A stretch of DNA of 64,000 nucleotides from the NCBI RefSeq assembly GCF_011044495.1, contig NZ_CP049143.1, forward strand, positions 7,130,001-7,194,000, read 5' to 3'. A model generated the notes under the pieces. The model was not told the origin of the DNA. It was given only the letters and a program-made list of their open reading frames with translations, and ran no database searches. The DNA is from Roseimicrobium sp. ORNL1. GTDB taxonomy: Bacteria > Verrucomicrobiota > Verrucomicrobiia > Verrucomicrobiales > Verrucomicrobiaceae. The position numbers were made by a program, and so were the translations under genes. Positions 44,007 through 53,171 of this stretch are shown here, piece after piece (positions within the stretch are counted from its first letter, which is position 1; each line of letters starts with the position of its first letter).

Positions 44007-45329
44007 ATGCGTTATCGCCCGCTGCCCTCTTCGTTGTTCGTCGATGCCCGCAAGCAACTGCGCAAAAAGCTGAAGCCCGGCGCGGTAGTCATTCTTCACG
44101 CGAATGACACCTACCCCACCAGCGCGGACGGCACCATGCCCTTCGTGCAGAGCAGCGATCTCTTCTACCTCACAGGCGTGGACCAGGAGGAGACCGTGCT
44201 CATTCTCTTTCCTGATGCGCCGGATGAGAAACAAAGAGAGATGCTCTTCGTGCGCGAGACGAATGAGCACATCGCCATCTGGGAAGGTGAAAAACTCACC
44301 AAGCAACAGGCGGCGGATCGCACGGGCATTCCCGTGAAGTCCATTCATTGGCTGGATCGTTTCGACGATGTCTTCCGCAATGTGATGTGCCAGGCGGAGA
44401 ACGTGTATCTCAACAGCAATGAGCACCTGCGCGCTGCAGTGGACGTAGAGACACGCGAGATGCGCTTCACCCGCCGGTGCCAGCACGAGTTTCCCCTGCA
44501 CCACTACCACCGCCTCGCGCCCATCCTTCACGAACTGCGTGTCATCAAGAGCCCGGATGAAGTGAAGGTCATCAAGCAGGCCATCGACATCACCGGCTCT
44601 GCCTTCCAACGACTGCTTCATTTCGTGAAGCCGGGCGTGATGGAGTATGAGGTGGAGGCGGAACTCATCCATGAGTTCATCCGCAGGGGCGGACAAGGGC
44701 ATGCCTTCTCCCCCATCATTGCCAGCGGGAAGAATGCCTGCGCGCTTCACTACAACACGAATGATTCCCAGTGTCAGAATGGCGATCTGCTGCTCACCGA
44801 CTTCGGCGCACGCTACGGGAACTACAACGCCGACCTGACGCGCACCATCCCCGTAGGAGGCACCTTCACCAAATGGCAGCGTGCGGTGTACAACGCTGTG
44901 CTCAAGGTGCAGCGCGAAGCCAAGAAGATGCTCAAGCCCGGCGTCCTGCTGAAGGAATACCAGGAGAAGGTGGGAGCCTTCATGGAAGACGAGCTTCTGA
45001 AGCTGAAGCTGCTCACCAAAAAAGAAGTGAAGGAGGCCCGGGACAAGGATCCTGAGAAGCCGGCCTACAAGAAGTACTTCATGCACGGCACCAGCCATCA
45101 CCTGGGTCTGGATGTGCATGATGTGGGCAGCTCGTGGCGTCGTATTGAACCTGGCATGGTCTTCACCGTGGAGCCCGGTCTCTACATCCGTGAGCAGGGC
45201 ATCGGTATTCGCCTGGAGAACGATGTGCTCATCACCAAAAAGGGCGCGGTCGATCTCATGGACGCCATCCCCATCGAGGCGGATGACATCGAAGCCGAGA
45301 TGGCTTCCGCGGCGAAGAAAAAGAAGTAG
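44007..45329 (+). CDS. pepP: Xaa-Pro aminopeptidase (M24B)
   Basis: This 440-residue cytoplasmic protein has an N-terminal domain to about 175 and a pita-bread M24 domain after it. The five metal ligands are visible: Asp in LLTDFGA, Asp in NADLTRT, His in GTSHHLGLDVHD, Glu in TVEPGLY and Glu in IRLENDV. These bind two Mn ions in the family. It removes N-terminal residues ahead of proline. A large minus-strand frame overlapping it is a shadow. The Lys-rich C-terminus (AAKKKK) is not part of the fold. Confidence 0.92.
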   Translation: MRYRPLPSSLFVDARKQLRKKLKPGAVVILHANDTYPTSADGTMPFVQSSDLFYLTGVDQEETVLILFPDAPDEKQREMLFVRETNEHIAIWEGEKLTKQQAADRTGIPVKSIHWLDRFDDVFRNVMCQAENVYLNSNEHLRAAVDVETREMRFTRRCQHEFPLHHYHRLAPILHELRVIKSPDEVKVIKQAIDITGSAFQRLLHFVKPGVMEYEVEAELIHEFIRRGGQGHAFSPIIASGKNACALHYNTNDSQCQNGDLLLTDFGARYGNYNADLTRTIPVGGTFTKWQRAVYNAVLKVQREAKKMLKPGVLLKEYQEKVGAFMEDELLKLKLLTKKEVKEARDKDPEKPAYKKYFMHGTSHHLGLDVHDVGSSWRRIEPGMVFTVEPGLYIREQGIGIRLENDVLITKKGAVDLMDAIPIEADDIEAEMASAAKKKK

Positions 45330-45376
45330 GAACGCCACCAGGCAAGGCCTCACCACTCCACTCGCTCGACTCAATC

Positions 45377-45673
45377 ATGCGTGACCTGACCAGCTTCGCC
45401 AGCATGAAGCTCAAGGCCGCGCTGTTCATATTCATCGGGCTATTCTCAGGCGCGCTCGTTGTCTTTGGGTCTGAGTATTCCGCCTGGCAAAGAGCGTTGT
45501 TCCTCGTGATGTGCGTCTGGGCCTTCTGCCGGGTCTATTACTTCGCCTTCTATGTGATCGAGAAGTATGTGGATCCAAGTTTCAAGTTCTCCGGACTGGG
45601 AATGGCGGTGAAGTATCTGCTGACACAGAAGCGGAGTATGTCATCGTCCAATGACCCGACCAAATCGGAATAG
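45377..45673 (+). CDS. Small membrane protein of unknown function
   Basis: This 98-residue protein has two hydrophobic helices, LKAALFIFIGLFSGALVVFG near 11-30 and ALFLVMCVWAFCRVYYFAFYV near 40-60, then a polar tail. Two starts are possible, 45377 and the Met at codon 10 (45404); no ribosome binding site decides. It lies 48 bases after the aminopeptidase gene. I recognise no family. An inner-membrane location is likely. Confidence 0.65.
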   Translation: MRDLTSFASMKLKAALFIFIGLFSGALVVFGSEYSAWQRALFLVMCVWAFCRVYYFAFYVIEKYVDPSFKFSGLGMAVKYLLTQKRSMSSSNDPTKSE

Positions 45674-45716
45674 GCGACTTGGACCGGGCAATCGATAGCG
45701 AGATAAGCGACAAATC

Positions 45717-46244
45717 ATGAAGGAAGCTGAAAAGTCCTCTCGCCAGCAATCCTGCATCCGCATCGGATGCCTCGCTGTGCTCGGCTTGGGGGCGCTGCTC
45801 TTCATCGTCGTGTTCGTGCAGTATCGTTATACACCCTTCAATTATTTTCCCGCCGAGGTCGTGGAAGCCCTCCAGACAGACCCCGAAGCCACCTTGTTTT
45901 CCATCAACCCCTTGTCCGATGCGGGTGATTCAAATGACAGCCTTCGCAATCACCGCATCTACGGTAAGACCGTTCTCAGCTCGGCGGCAGATCGTGCCTC
46001 ACTTGTGAACGTGCTCACTGAATCCACACGTGGCGCTTGGGAGGGCGCAGCCTGCTTCGATCCCCGGCATGCTTTGCGTGCCACGGGGCCAAAGGGCACC
46101 TATGACCTCGTCATTTGCTTCGGCTGTGGCCAGGTTCACGTGTACCACCCGGATGGTCGAAAGCAGTTGGTGTTCATCCGCGCCTCCTCAGACAAATACA
46201 ACAGCTACCTCACGGCTCGCGACGTTCCCCTTCCAGACCAATAA
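45717..46244 (+). CDS. Membrane-anchored protein of unknown function
   Basis: This 175-residue protein has a short basic N-terminus and one helix near 16-35 (IGCLAVLGLGALLFIVVFVQ), then a soluble domain facing the periplasm or outside. The segment TYDLVICFGCGQVHVYHPDG contains a Cys-x-x-Cys-like pair (ICFGC) near 132-136. No thioredoxin fold follows. I do not recognise a family. It converges with the protease gene ending at 46278 without a terminator between. Confidence 0.65.
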   Translation: MKEAEKSSRQQSCIRIGCLAVLGLGALLFIVVFVQYRYTPFNYFPAEVVEALQTDPEATLFSINPLSDAGDSNDSLRNHRIYGKTVLSSAADRASLVNVLTESTRGAWEGAACFDPRHALRATGPKGTYDLVICFGCGQVHVYHPDGRKQLVFIRASSDKYNSYLTARDVPLPDQ

Positions 46245-46277
46245 ACCGGCACGGCCAGGAAACCGACGCGATGGATA

Positions 46278-47579
46278 TCACTTCAACCCCACACCCAGCG
46301 CCCGGTACTTCGCATCGAAGTCCGCATCAATGGCATCCAGTTCATCCGGGGTGAAGAGCGCTTTCAGAAACATGCCACGTACTTCGTCCAGCGACGCACG
46401 CTCGTTGCTCTCCACCTCCTCAGGCAGGGAACCTTCCCGCCCGCGTGTGCGCAGCCAGCGCGAGCCATCACCGACCACGTGGAAATAGTTTCGGATGCGC
46501 CGTGCATCACCATTGTCTGCCATGTGCAGAAGGTAGTGCGTGAAGTACATGGAGGAGATGTAGAGGCGGTGGAGGGTGATTTGCGCATCATGCCCCTCCC
46601 GGGTGGTGTCCCACTGCTGTGATGCGGTCCTCACCAGTTCGCTCGGCTTCATGACCCACCGGCCGCCGAAGTCCACGCCGGCACGCGTGAGCTGCTGGTA
46701 GAACTCAATGCGCTGCCGCATCGCCAGTACACGCTCGCGTTCGCCAAGATAGAAGACACCATTGCGATACGGAATCATCGCGGCGTACTCCGCGATGCCC
46801 TCGGTCATCCAGCGCGGCATGAGGGGAATCAGATCAGACGTGACCTGGTGCGCCATCTCGTGGATCAGCACGGTGGCCTTGTAACCGTCGCCCTTCGTGT
46901 TCTTCCCCATGAAGTTCACGATGCCCAGGCTCTCGAAGGGCACGAGCAACACCCCTTCTCCACGGCCGTTGCTCATGAAAACACCGGCGCTGCCCGCAGG
47001 CCCACCCGCCCTCGCATAATTATCCCGGCTCTGCACAATGCGCGCCTGAAGGGTCCGACCCTCGAGCGAGGGAAACTTCACGGGCAGCGAATGCAGCAGC
47101 TTGATCGTGCCCTCCGCCACCGTCGCGAAGTCGTTCATCACCGCAGTAGACATCTCCGCATCACACACAAAGTCATAGTGCTTGCTGCTGAAGGTATACT
47201 CGCCATCGCTCAAGGCACCGCCCTTCACATGAATGGGCGCCTGCTGCACATTGGCTGGCAATGGCAGCGCGGGAGGCAGAGCCTGCAGGGTAGTCTTTCC
47301 CACAGCCCACTCCTTGATCCATGCCTGATCTCCGGGGGAAAGATCGGCAATGCGCAAGCTTGCACGCTGGCGATTCGGCAGCGCCACCACGGCGCAATCC
47401 TTCTCCACCCCCAGCATCTCCGCCTCCAGTGTGCGGCCGTCACTATTCTTCCACTCACGCGCCACCAGGCCGGTAGCTCCCAGCAGGAGCAATACGGAAC
47501 AACACAGCGCGGCACGGGAAAAAATCATCCCGCATGGGACAGCGTCCCGCGAAGATCTGTTCGCCGCCGAATGATTCAT
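46278..47579 (-). CDS. Secreted HExxH metallopeptidase with N-terminal SHD1-like domain
   Basis: This protein reads 433 residues from the ATG at 47579, which overlaps the C39-like gene stop. A second ATG at 47528 begins a better signal peptide (MIFSRAALCC to GLVA). Residues 40-90 (REWKNSDGRTLEAEMLGV) match the SHD1-type SH3-like domain common in planctomycete secreted proteins. The zinc site is HEMAH near 240-244, with a downstream Glu in MTEGIAEYA, a gluzincin arrangement. It is likely an extracellular or periplasmic peptidase, possibly the DUF1570-like type. Confidence 0.83.
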   Translation of the reverse strand: MNHSAANRSSRDAVPCGMIFSRAALCCSVLLLLGATGLVAREWKNSDGRTLEAEMLGVEKDCAVVALPNRQRASLRIADLSPGDQAWIKEWAVGKTTLQALPPALPLPANVQQAPIHVKGGALSDGEYTFSSKHYDFVCDAEMSTAVMNDFATVAEGTIKLLHSLPVKFPSLEGRTLQARIVQSRDNYARAGGPAGSAGVFMSNGRGEGVLLVPFESLGIVNFMGKNTKGDGYKATVLIHEMAHQVTSDLIPLMPRWMTEGIAEYAAMIPYRNGVFYLGERERVLAMRQRIEFYQQLTRAGVDFGGRWVMKPSELVRTASQQWDTTREGHDAQITLHRLYISSMYFTHYLLHMADNGDARRIRNYFHVVGDGSRWLRTRGREGSLPEEVESNERASLDEVRGMFLKALFTPDELDAIDADFDAKYRALGVGLK

Positions 47580-48817
47580 TTGCTGAAGTACACCACATAA
47601 TAGCTGGTGCCCTCCAGCTCTTCATAGCGCATTCTTCGATTTCGCGCCTGAGGCCCCCAGCTTTCGGTGAAGATCACCTCGCGCCGATCATCACGATAGC
47701 CATTGATGATGCTGGCGTGCGCGGGAGCATCCCTTCCCGGCCAGCTCTTCCTGTCATCGCTACTGGCCACCGGTAGCTCGGCCTTTTCGCCCTGTGCAAT
47801 CCTGGAGGAATAAACGCTATGCAAATAATCCCGCTCCTGCGACCAGCGGCGAAACACAACCACCGGCATGCCGGCATCGATGGTGCGCTTCAGCAATTGA
47901 ATATCCAGCTTCGGCGAGCGCTGCGCTCTCATGCCCGCCTCCCGTGCGATCTGGCCAAACATCTCCCGGATATCCGGATTTGATTCCGCGCCATAGGTGA
48001 AGCCGTTCACCACCGCCAGCTCCTCCACGCTGCAGGTCAGGCCGAAGTGATTCGCAATCATCGCCAGAATGGCCACGCCGCAGTAGCCACGATTGCCTTG
48101 GGGCAGCATGGGAACCCCGGGGATGCGGCGCTCCGGTTGCGCCTCCGGTGAAGGACGCGCATGCATCCCGGCCAACGCCGAGGGCTTTTCCAGGGAGGAA
48201 GAAATCCGGGCGCTTTCAGGTTGTGCCATCAGGCTTCGCGCTTCGCGCTCACTGCGAAAGAAGTCCACCTGCAGGAGTTGCTTCTCCTTGCTCACGACTC
48301 GCGCAATACCGCCAGCGCCCATCCAAAGCTGCGCGCGCAGTCGCAGGCCACTGCGCTCACCGAGCATGATCTCACCTTGGGGCTGCAAGCCCATCTTACG
48401 AAGGCCATCTTGCAGACGTTGCTTGCGCAAGGTGAACTCGGTATCGAACCGTGTCCTCGCCGCCTCAATGGAATCCCCCTGCACGTTTGAATTCTCAAAC
48501 CCGAAAAAGTTCCCCGCATCCAGCACCACCACACTGATGGAGTGCACCTCGGCACTGGGCAGAAAACGCGCGGCAATGGCATCCGGCTTGATACCGAAGA
48601 GTTCGACCTCACCGTCCAGCGCGGCGCGCGAGACGAGCGCATTTCCATCCGCCGGATCACGCGTCCAGAGACGGACGAAGTCTGGTGACTTCCACAGGTT
48701 GGGTGTGCCTAATGCACGCTCAAAGGCAGCGGCATCGACGGCAAATACCTGATGTGCGGTGATACACCACGCTACCGCCATGAGCAGCAGGAGACACGAA
48801 CGCGTCGCAGCGGACAT
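47576..48817 (-). CDS. Secreted C39-like papain-fold peptidase
   Basis: This 413-residue protein has a signal peptide ending QVFAVD. A long N-terminal region of about 200 residues of unknown fold includes VVVLDAGNFFGFENSN. The C39-like domain has Cys246 in GNRGYCGVAILAMIANHF, His367 in AHASIINGY and the following ESWG turn. The family includes bacteriocin-leader peptidases and general C39-like proteases. Its stop overlaps the start of the HExxH peptidase gene by 4 bases, so the two peptidases are made together. Substrate unknown. Confidence 0.85.
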   Translation of the reverse strand: MSAATRSCLLLLMAVAWCITAHQVFAVDAAAFERALGTPNLWKSPDFVRLWTRDPADGNALVSRAALDGEVELFGIKPDAIAARFLPSAEVHSISVVVLDAGNFFGFENSNVQGDSIEAARTRFDTEFTLRKQRLQDGLRKMGLQPQGEIMLGERSGLRLRAQLWMGAGGIARVVSKEKQLLQVDFFRSEREARSLMAQPESARISSSLEKPSALAGMHARPSPEAQPERRIPGVPMLPQGNRGYCGVAILAMIANHFGLTCSVEELAVVNGFTYGAESNPDIREMFGQIAREAGMRAQRSPKLDIQLLKRTIDAGMPVVVFRRWSQERDYLHSVYSSRIAQGEKAELPVASSDDRKSWPGRDAPAHASIINGYRDDRREVIFTESWGPQARNRRMRYEELEGTSYYVVYFSK

Positions 48818-48841
48818 GGGAGGAGGAAGCGGGCTGGCTAC

Positions 48842-49342
48842 TCAACGCTTCAACGTGGCGGTCACCGCACCGGACTTCCACTCCTTGAGCACCACAGTGT
48901 ATTCCTTGCCGACAAAGGAAAGGTCACCGTCCTTGAGCCTTACCTCAGGAGCCCCTGTGAAAGCAGCCACGTTGCGGGAGAGACGTTTGAGCAAATCGGG
49001 ACCCGCCACCTTCGTCTTGTCTGCACTGAATCCGACGGCCACCGAAATGATCTCGGGCCCGGTTTCCGAGGAGTTTACGGTCACATTATCGGCCGTGAAG
49101 CCAAACACCTGCCCAGGATCATTGAGCATGCGTCCGGTTGGCACCGTTCCCATGATCCACGGGACTTGTGGCAGGGTTGAAAGCTGCCAATGGCCCGGCT
49201 CCTTGAACCAATCCTCAATCGGAAGACGCCGGGGATTGCCGCTGGCATTGAGAAAGATGCCGCCAACGGTTTGTGGAATGGCCGGAAGGTTTGGCGCAGC
49301 GAAAAGGAACGCGCCAGCCAGGAGCAGCAGAAGGAATTTCAT
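48842..49342 (-). CDS. Small secreted protein of unknown function
   Basis: The start at 49342 gives 166 residues with a signal peptide ending LFAAP. The body contains LPIEDWFKEPGHWQLSTLPQ, then FGFTADNVTVNSSETGPEIISVAVGF and a Lys-rich end. I do not recognise a family; strand-rich. It lies 24 bases upstream of the C39-like gene, which suggests one operon of secreted proteins. The longer frame upstream overlaps the transporter gene and lacks a signal. Confidence 0.7.
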   Translation of the reverse strand: MKFLLLLLAGAFLFAAPNLPAIPQTVGGIFLNASGNPRRLPIEDWFKEPGHWQLSTLPQVPWIMGTVPTGRMLNDPGQVFGFTADNVTVNSSETGPEIISVAVGFSADKTKVAGPDLLKRLSRNVAAFTGAPEVRLKDGDLSFVGKEYTVVLKEWKSGAVTATLKR

Positions 49343-49433
49343 GGCAATGCCAATGGCGGGTGAGAATTCAACGGACGCACCAGCGTAAGACGAATTCTCA
49401 GGAAGGGGAAGACAAAATGCCAGCGGCCTTTTC

Positions 49434-50189
49434 CTAACCCCGCCACGCATCCCACAGGAGCTTCAGTGTCATCGCAAACACGACCGTAAGAAACACCGGG
49501 CGGATGAAGGCGGCGCCCCGGCGAATCACCAACCCCGACCCGAGCCTCGCTCCCAGAAGCTGCCCGGCAATCATGGCGCCACCAGCCGCGAAGTGGACTG
49601 AGCCATTCGCCAGGAAGATGACAAGAGCGCCGACGTTGCTGGCAAGATTCGCCGCCTTCGTGTAGCCGGTCGCAGTGCGTAGATCCAAACCCAGCAGCAT
49701 TACCAACGCCACGGTCCAAAACGAACCGGTGCCGGGTCCGAAGAAGCCATCATAAAATCCCAGCGCGATGCCGAAGATGATCGCGAAGGTCACCCATGGC
49801 ATCCTGCGCGGTCCGGTGTGGATGCCGAAGTGACGGTTCAGCGCGGTGTACAGCGCCACTGCGGCGAGCATCCAGGGAATGAGTTGCTTCAGCAGATCCT
49901 TGCTGAGCACACTCACCGCGATGGCTCCGCCCATGCTGGCAAGACCAGCGAGCACCACCGCGAGCCACAGCCACGGTGTCTTCATCAACCCCGCCCGCGC
50001 ATACCGCCACACCGCGATGGTGGTGCCAAACGTGGACTGAAATTTGTTTGTCCCCAGCGCCACCTGTGGCGGCACACCCGATGCCAGCAGCGCCGGCACC
50101 GTGATGAGCCCGCCACCGCCCGCGATCGCATCAATGAACCCACCCGCGAATCCGGCGAGGAAAAGAAGCGCGAGGGTCAGGGGTGGCAT
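49434..50189 (-). CDS. TauE/SafE-family (TSUP) membrane transporter
   Basis: This 251-residue protein has about eight helices. The family blocks are visible: GFAGGFIDAIAGGGGLITVPALLASG near 13-38 and a second repeat-like block GFYDGFFGPGTGSFWTVALVMLLG near 140-165, plus TNKFQSTFGT. TSUP proteins export or import small anions such as sulfite, sulfoacetate or thiosulfate. The ATG at 50189 starts the family block immediately. The sulfur link to the sulfatases far left is only suggestive; the closest sulfur genes are the fdhD and desulfurase group. Confidence 0.9.
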   Translation of the reverse strand: MPPLTLALLFLAGFAGGFIDAIAGGGGLITVPALLASGVPPQVALGTNKFQSTFGTTIAVWRYARAGLMKTPWLWLAVVLAGLASMGGAIAVSVLSKDLLKQLIPWMLAAVALYTALNRHFGIHTGPRRMPWVTFAIIFGIALGFYDGFFGPGTGSFWTVALVMLLGLDLRTATGYTKAANLASNVGALVIFLANGSVHFAAGGAMIAGQLLGARLGSGLVIRRGAAFIRPVFLTVVFAMTLKLLWDAWRG

Positions 50190-50218
50190 GATTGTCTGAT
50201 GAAATCACAGAACCCGCC

Positions 50219-51979
50219 CTACAACTTCGGTGCCGCAGGCTTGATGGGCGGCATCTGGCCACTGACTACTCCACGGACTTTCATGGGACGCTTGTAGATC
50301 TTGTCGCCGCATGCAATGAAGAGTTCGCTAAGATCCTTACCACCGAAGCAAATGCAACCCGGAGGCTCGGGAGTTGCAATGATAAAGTTCACGCGCCCTG
50401 CTTGGTCACACACTTCGACTCCCTCGCCTGTCGCTGTGTAGAATCTCCCCTCCTGATCGACGCAAGGATTGCTGGCATATCCTCCTCCTTCCAATTGATA
50501 AAAGCCATGCTGGCGATCGGAAACCTTACCGTCGCCTTGGATTTTCCATGCATCGGCCGCTCCGGATACCGAGCTGGAAATTGTGTATAGTTGCGTTTGG
50601 TCTGGAGAAAGCGCGAGGCTTGAAATGTGCACATCCATAATCCCTGTCGCATCAAAGACCTCCCCTGATGGCTTCACACCCGCAAGCCAGGTTCCATCGC
50701 TGCAGTAGAGTGTGCCATCATGGGTCATCACCATGTTATCGGGATAGCCTCCGATGCCCTCGGCCCATTTTGCTGCCTTTCCGTCCGCTCCCACCTTGAA
50801 TAGAACCAGCTTCCTCTTGTTGGGATTGCCTGACAACACCACCATCGTATCGTCATGAGTCCACACGACCGCGCGCGGAGCCTCAACTGGCAGATCAAGC
50901 TTTCGGGATTTCCCCTTCGTATCGAATTCAACAAACGTCCACTCAGGCGCACTGGTTCCCCACGCAATGACATTTCCCTTGCTGTTAGCCACCATGTGTT
51001 CCCACCGAAAGGGACCGCCGGACGCAGGAACCTCCGTCCACGAATGACCTTCCACAAGCACCTCATATCCCTTCCACTTTGATTCTCCCTTCGCATTCGC
51101 CTTGATCTCCTCATTCGTTTGCCAGTCTTTCCACAGCCAGCGAAGGACGTCGGGGAAGATTTGGGTGGCGTGCTTGCCATTGTGGCCACCTTCACCCCAC
51201 GCGTGATTCACCTCATAGCCAGCCCAGCTAAAAGAGCGCTCCATCATCTGGTTCGCCATCCACCAATCGCCGCAGTACAGGTTGTTGTCCCCGGTGCCGC
51301 TCTGCAGGAAGATACGGATGGGCTTGGGCTCGAGTTTGCGCACCAGCACCGGCAGACGGTCACCGCCATGGATACCCACATAGGTTCCCACACCCGTGAA
51401 GACGCGACGGAAACGATCTGGGTGATGCCATGCCACCATGAAAGCGGCGATGCCGCCGCTGCTGTTTCCGGAGATGGCAGCATCGTTCGGGTCCGTGCTC
51501 AGCTTGATGCCGTGCTTCTTTTCGATGGCCGGCAGGAACTCCTCAATCAGGAAGCGTGAGTAGTTATCCGCGATGCTGTCGTATTCATAACTGCGGTTGA
51601 AGCGCGGCAGCGCATTCTCGTTCGCGGCGGGAACCACGCCTGGCTTGATGAAGACACCGATGAGGGGCGGGATGTCCTTCCTCGCGATCAAGTTGTCGAA
51701 CACCACCGGCGCCTGATAGATAACGCCATCCTGGAACACCATGAAGGCAACGGGCTTCGAGCGGTCCAGCCCGTGGGGAATGTAGAGCTGGTACTCACGC
51801 TGCGTGCCCGGGAAAATGTCTCCAGCGCTGGTGTAGGTATCTTTGATCATCTCCCCCTTGGGCACATCGGCCCGCGGCTTGGAATCCTCCGTGAGAGGAA
51901 ACTCCGGTTCCGCCGCCTTCGCCTGAGGAGAGGGCGAGAGTACGAGCAGGAGCAAAAGCAAGAGAAGGGGCAGGCGCAT
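50219..51979 (-). CDS. Secreted esterase (Fes/esterase-D type) fused to an SMP-30-like propeller
   Basis: This 586-residue protein has a signal peptide (to about 22). An alpha/beta hydrolase at 45-300 has nucleophile Ser173 in SGNSSGGIAAFM and a His in GGHNGKH near 275; this is the enterochelin-esterase/esterase-D type. Residues 305-586 match SMP-30/gluconolactonase-like propellers (GGYPDNMVMTHDGTLYCSDG, GGYASNPCVDQEGRFYTATGEG). The fusion couples ester hydrolysis with a lactonase-type domain in one secreted protein. A role in plant or algal polymer ester use is inference. Confidence 0.85.
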   Translation of the reverse strand: MRLPLLLLLLLLVLSPSPQAKAAEPEFPLTEDSKPRADVPKGEMIKDTYTSAGDIFPGTQREYQLYIPHGLDRSKPVAFMVFQDGVIYQAPVVFDNLIARKDIPPLIGVFIKPGVVPAANENALPRFNRSYEYDSIADNYSRFLIEEFLPAIEKKHGIKLSTDPNDAAISGNSSGGIAAFMVAWHHPDRFRRVFTGVGTYVGIHGGDRLPVLVRKLEPKPIRIFLQSGTGDNNLYCGDWWMANQMMERSFSWAGYEVNHAWGEGGHNGKHATQIFPDVLRWLWKDWQTNEEIKANAKGESKWKGYEVLVEGHSWTEVPASGGPFRWEHMVANSKGNVIAWGTSAPEWTFVEFDTKGKSRKLDLPVEAPRAVVWTHDDTMVVLSGNPNKRKLVLFKVGADGKAAKWAEGIGGYPDNMVMTHDGTLYCSDGTWLAGVKPSGEVFDATGIMDVHISSLALSPDQTQLYTISSSVSGAADAWKIQGDGKVSDRQHGFYQLEGGGYASNPCVDQEGRFYTATGEGVEVCDQAGRVNFIIATPEPPGCICFGGKDLSELFIACGDKIYKRPMKVRGVVSGQMPPIKPAAPKL

Positions 51980-52094
51980 GGTGGAGCGGAGTGTGGCGGG
52001 GATTTCTACACGTGGCAAGAATCGTCACGGGACGACGACGGGGACCATTGCGAGGAGGTCCCGGCATGCGTATGCTCCTTGTAAGGATAGGACC

Positions 52095-52553
52095 ATGAAA
52101 ATCCGGCACATCTACATTTCCCCGGCGCACGTCTATGTGGGTCACCACGGCAAGCCCGCGGGCGAGACGCTCATGGTAGAGGTCCCGGAAGTGGAATGCG
52201 TGACGGGCAAGGGCCTCAAGGGCGATCGCTACTTCGATTTCAAGAAAGACTACAAGGGACAGATCACCTTTTTCTCCGAGGAAGTGTATGATCGCCTGTG
52301 CGAGCAGATGCAGGTGACAGATAAAGACCCCTCTGTCTTCCGCCGGAATGTCATCGTGCGCGGCGTGGACTTGAACAGCCTCATCGGCGCCGAGTTCGAG
52401 CTGCAGGGCGTACGGTTCATCGGCACCCAGGAGGCCGCCCCCTGCTACTGGATGAACACAGCCTTCGCTCCGGGCGCAGAAGAACTGCTGAAAGGCAGCG
52501 GCGGCCTGCGAGCACGCATCTTGAGCGACGGTGTCCTGCGAAGGAATAGATAG
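52095..52553 (+). CDS. MOSC-domain protein
   Basis: The start at 52095 has AAGGATAGG just upstream and gives 152 residues. The MOSC hallmark is GKGLKGDRYF near 38-48, with RRNVIVRGVDLNSLIG and a C-terminal GGLRARILSDGV. MOSC proteins handle sulfur or molybdenum cofactors. The conserved Cys lies in EAAPCYWMN near 118. It is 30 bases ahead of mobA on the same strand, and fdhD follows, so a molybdenum-cofactor role is well supported. Confidence 0.88.
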   Translation: MKIRHIYISPAHVYVGHHGKPAGETLMVEVPEVECVTGKGLKGDRYFDFKKDYKGQITFFSEEVYDRLCEQMQVTDKDPSVFRRNVIVRGVDLNSLIGAEFELQGVRFIGTQEAAPCYWMNTAFAPGAEELLKGSGGLRARILSDGVLRRNR

Positions 52554-52583
52554 AGATAGATAAACGAACCGCGTGGCATTCAC

Positions 52584-53171
52584 ATGAACCCGGACCCCGG
52601 CCTTCCGCCCTTTGCCGCCGCACTCATTTGCGGGGGCAGATCCTTCCGCATGGGTCGGGACAAGGCGTGGCTGGACTGGGGTGGCAGCCCACTTTGGAGT
52701 GTGCAACTCGAGAAGCTCAGCTCCCTCCGGCCCACCCGGCTTCTCATCGCCTGCCGTGAAGAGCAGAACATCCAGGCGCTGGGCGCGGAGATCGTTTACG
52801 ATCCTCCCGGAAACGCCGGACCGCTGCCGGCGCTGCTGCGTTGTCTGGAGCTGGTGCAAATGCCGCTGCTCGCACTGGCGGTGGATATGCCGGAGATGAG
52901 CCCGGATCTGCTGCGGCGGATGGTGGAGGAAGGAGTCGCGGAGAACCGGGGCGTGATTTTTCACAACGAGGCCTTCGGTTATGAAACCCTGGCTGCACTG
53001 TATCCTCCGGCTGCCACCCCACTGCTGCGCGCCGCAGTGCAAGCTCACGACTACCGGCTCCAATCCATCGCCCAGGCTGCTGTAGACGCAGGTCTCATGT
53101 TCGTACATGAACCTTCCCACATGGAGGATGACCAGTTCAGAAACGTAAACACTCCTGATGACCTTGAGTGA
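52584..53171 (+). CDS. mobA: Molybdenum cofactor guanylyltransferase (MobA-like)
   Basis: This 195-residue protein has the nucleotidyltransferase motif ALICGGRSFRMGRDKAWL at about 11-28 and the acceptor motif ALAVDMPEMSPD near 95-106. MobA joins GMP to molybdopterin to form the bis-MGD cofactor used by DMSO-reductase-family enzymes such as formate dehydrogenase. It overlaps fdhD by 14 bases, so the two are likely coupled. Confidence 0.88.
   Translation: MNPDPGLPPFAAALICGGRSFRMGRDKAWLDWGGSPLWSVQLEKLSSLRPTRLLIACREEQNIQALGAEIVYDPPGNAGPLPALLRCLELVQMPLLALAVDMPEMSPDLLRRMVEEGVAENRGVIFHNEAFGYETLAALYPPAATPLLRAAVQAHDYRLQSIAQAAVDAGLMFVHEPSHMEDDQFRNVNTPDDLE

Noticed and set aside
43089-45374. 761-residue minus-strand frame opposite the aminopeptidase and pseudoprotease
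   Set aside because: The plus strand has a clear M24B enzyme and protease fold; the minus-strand product has no signal, domain or normal composition. Long antisense frames are expected at this GC content.
52541-52562. Short GATA-like repeat after the MOSC gene
   Set aside because: Only about five units over 22 bases; no evidence of function or phase variation.
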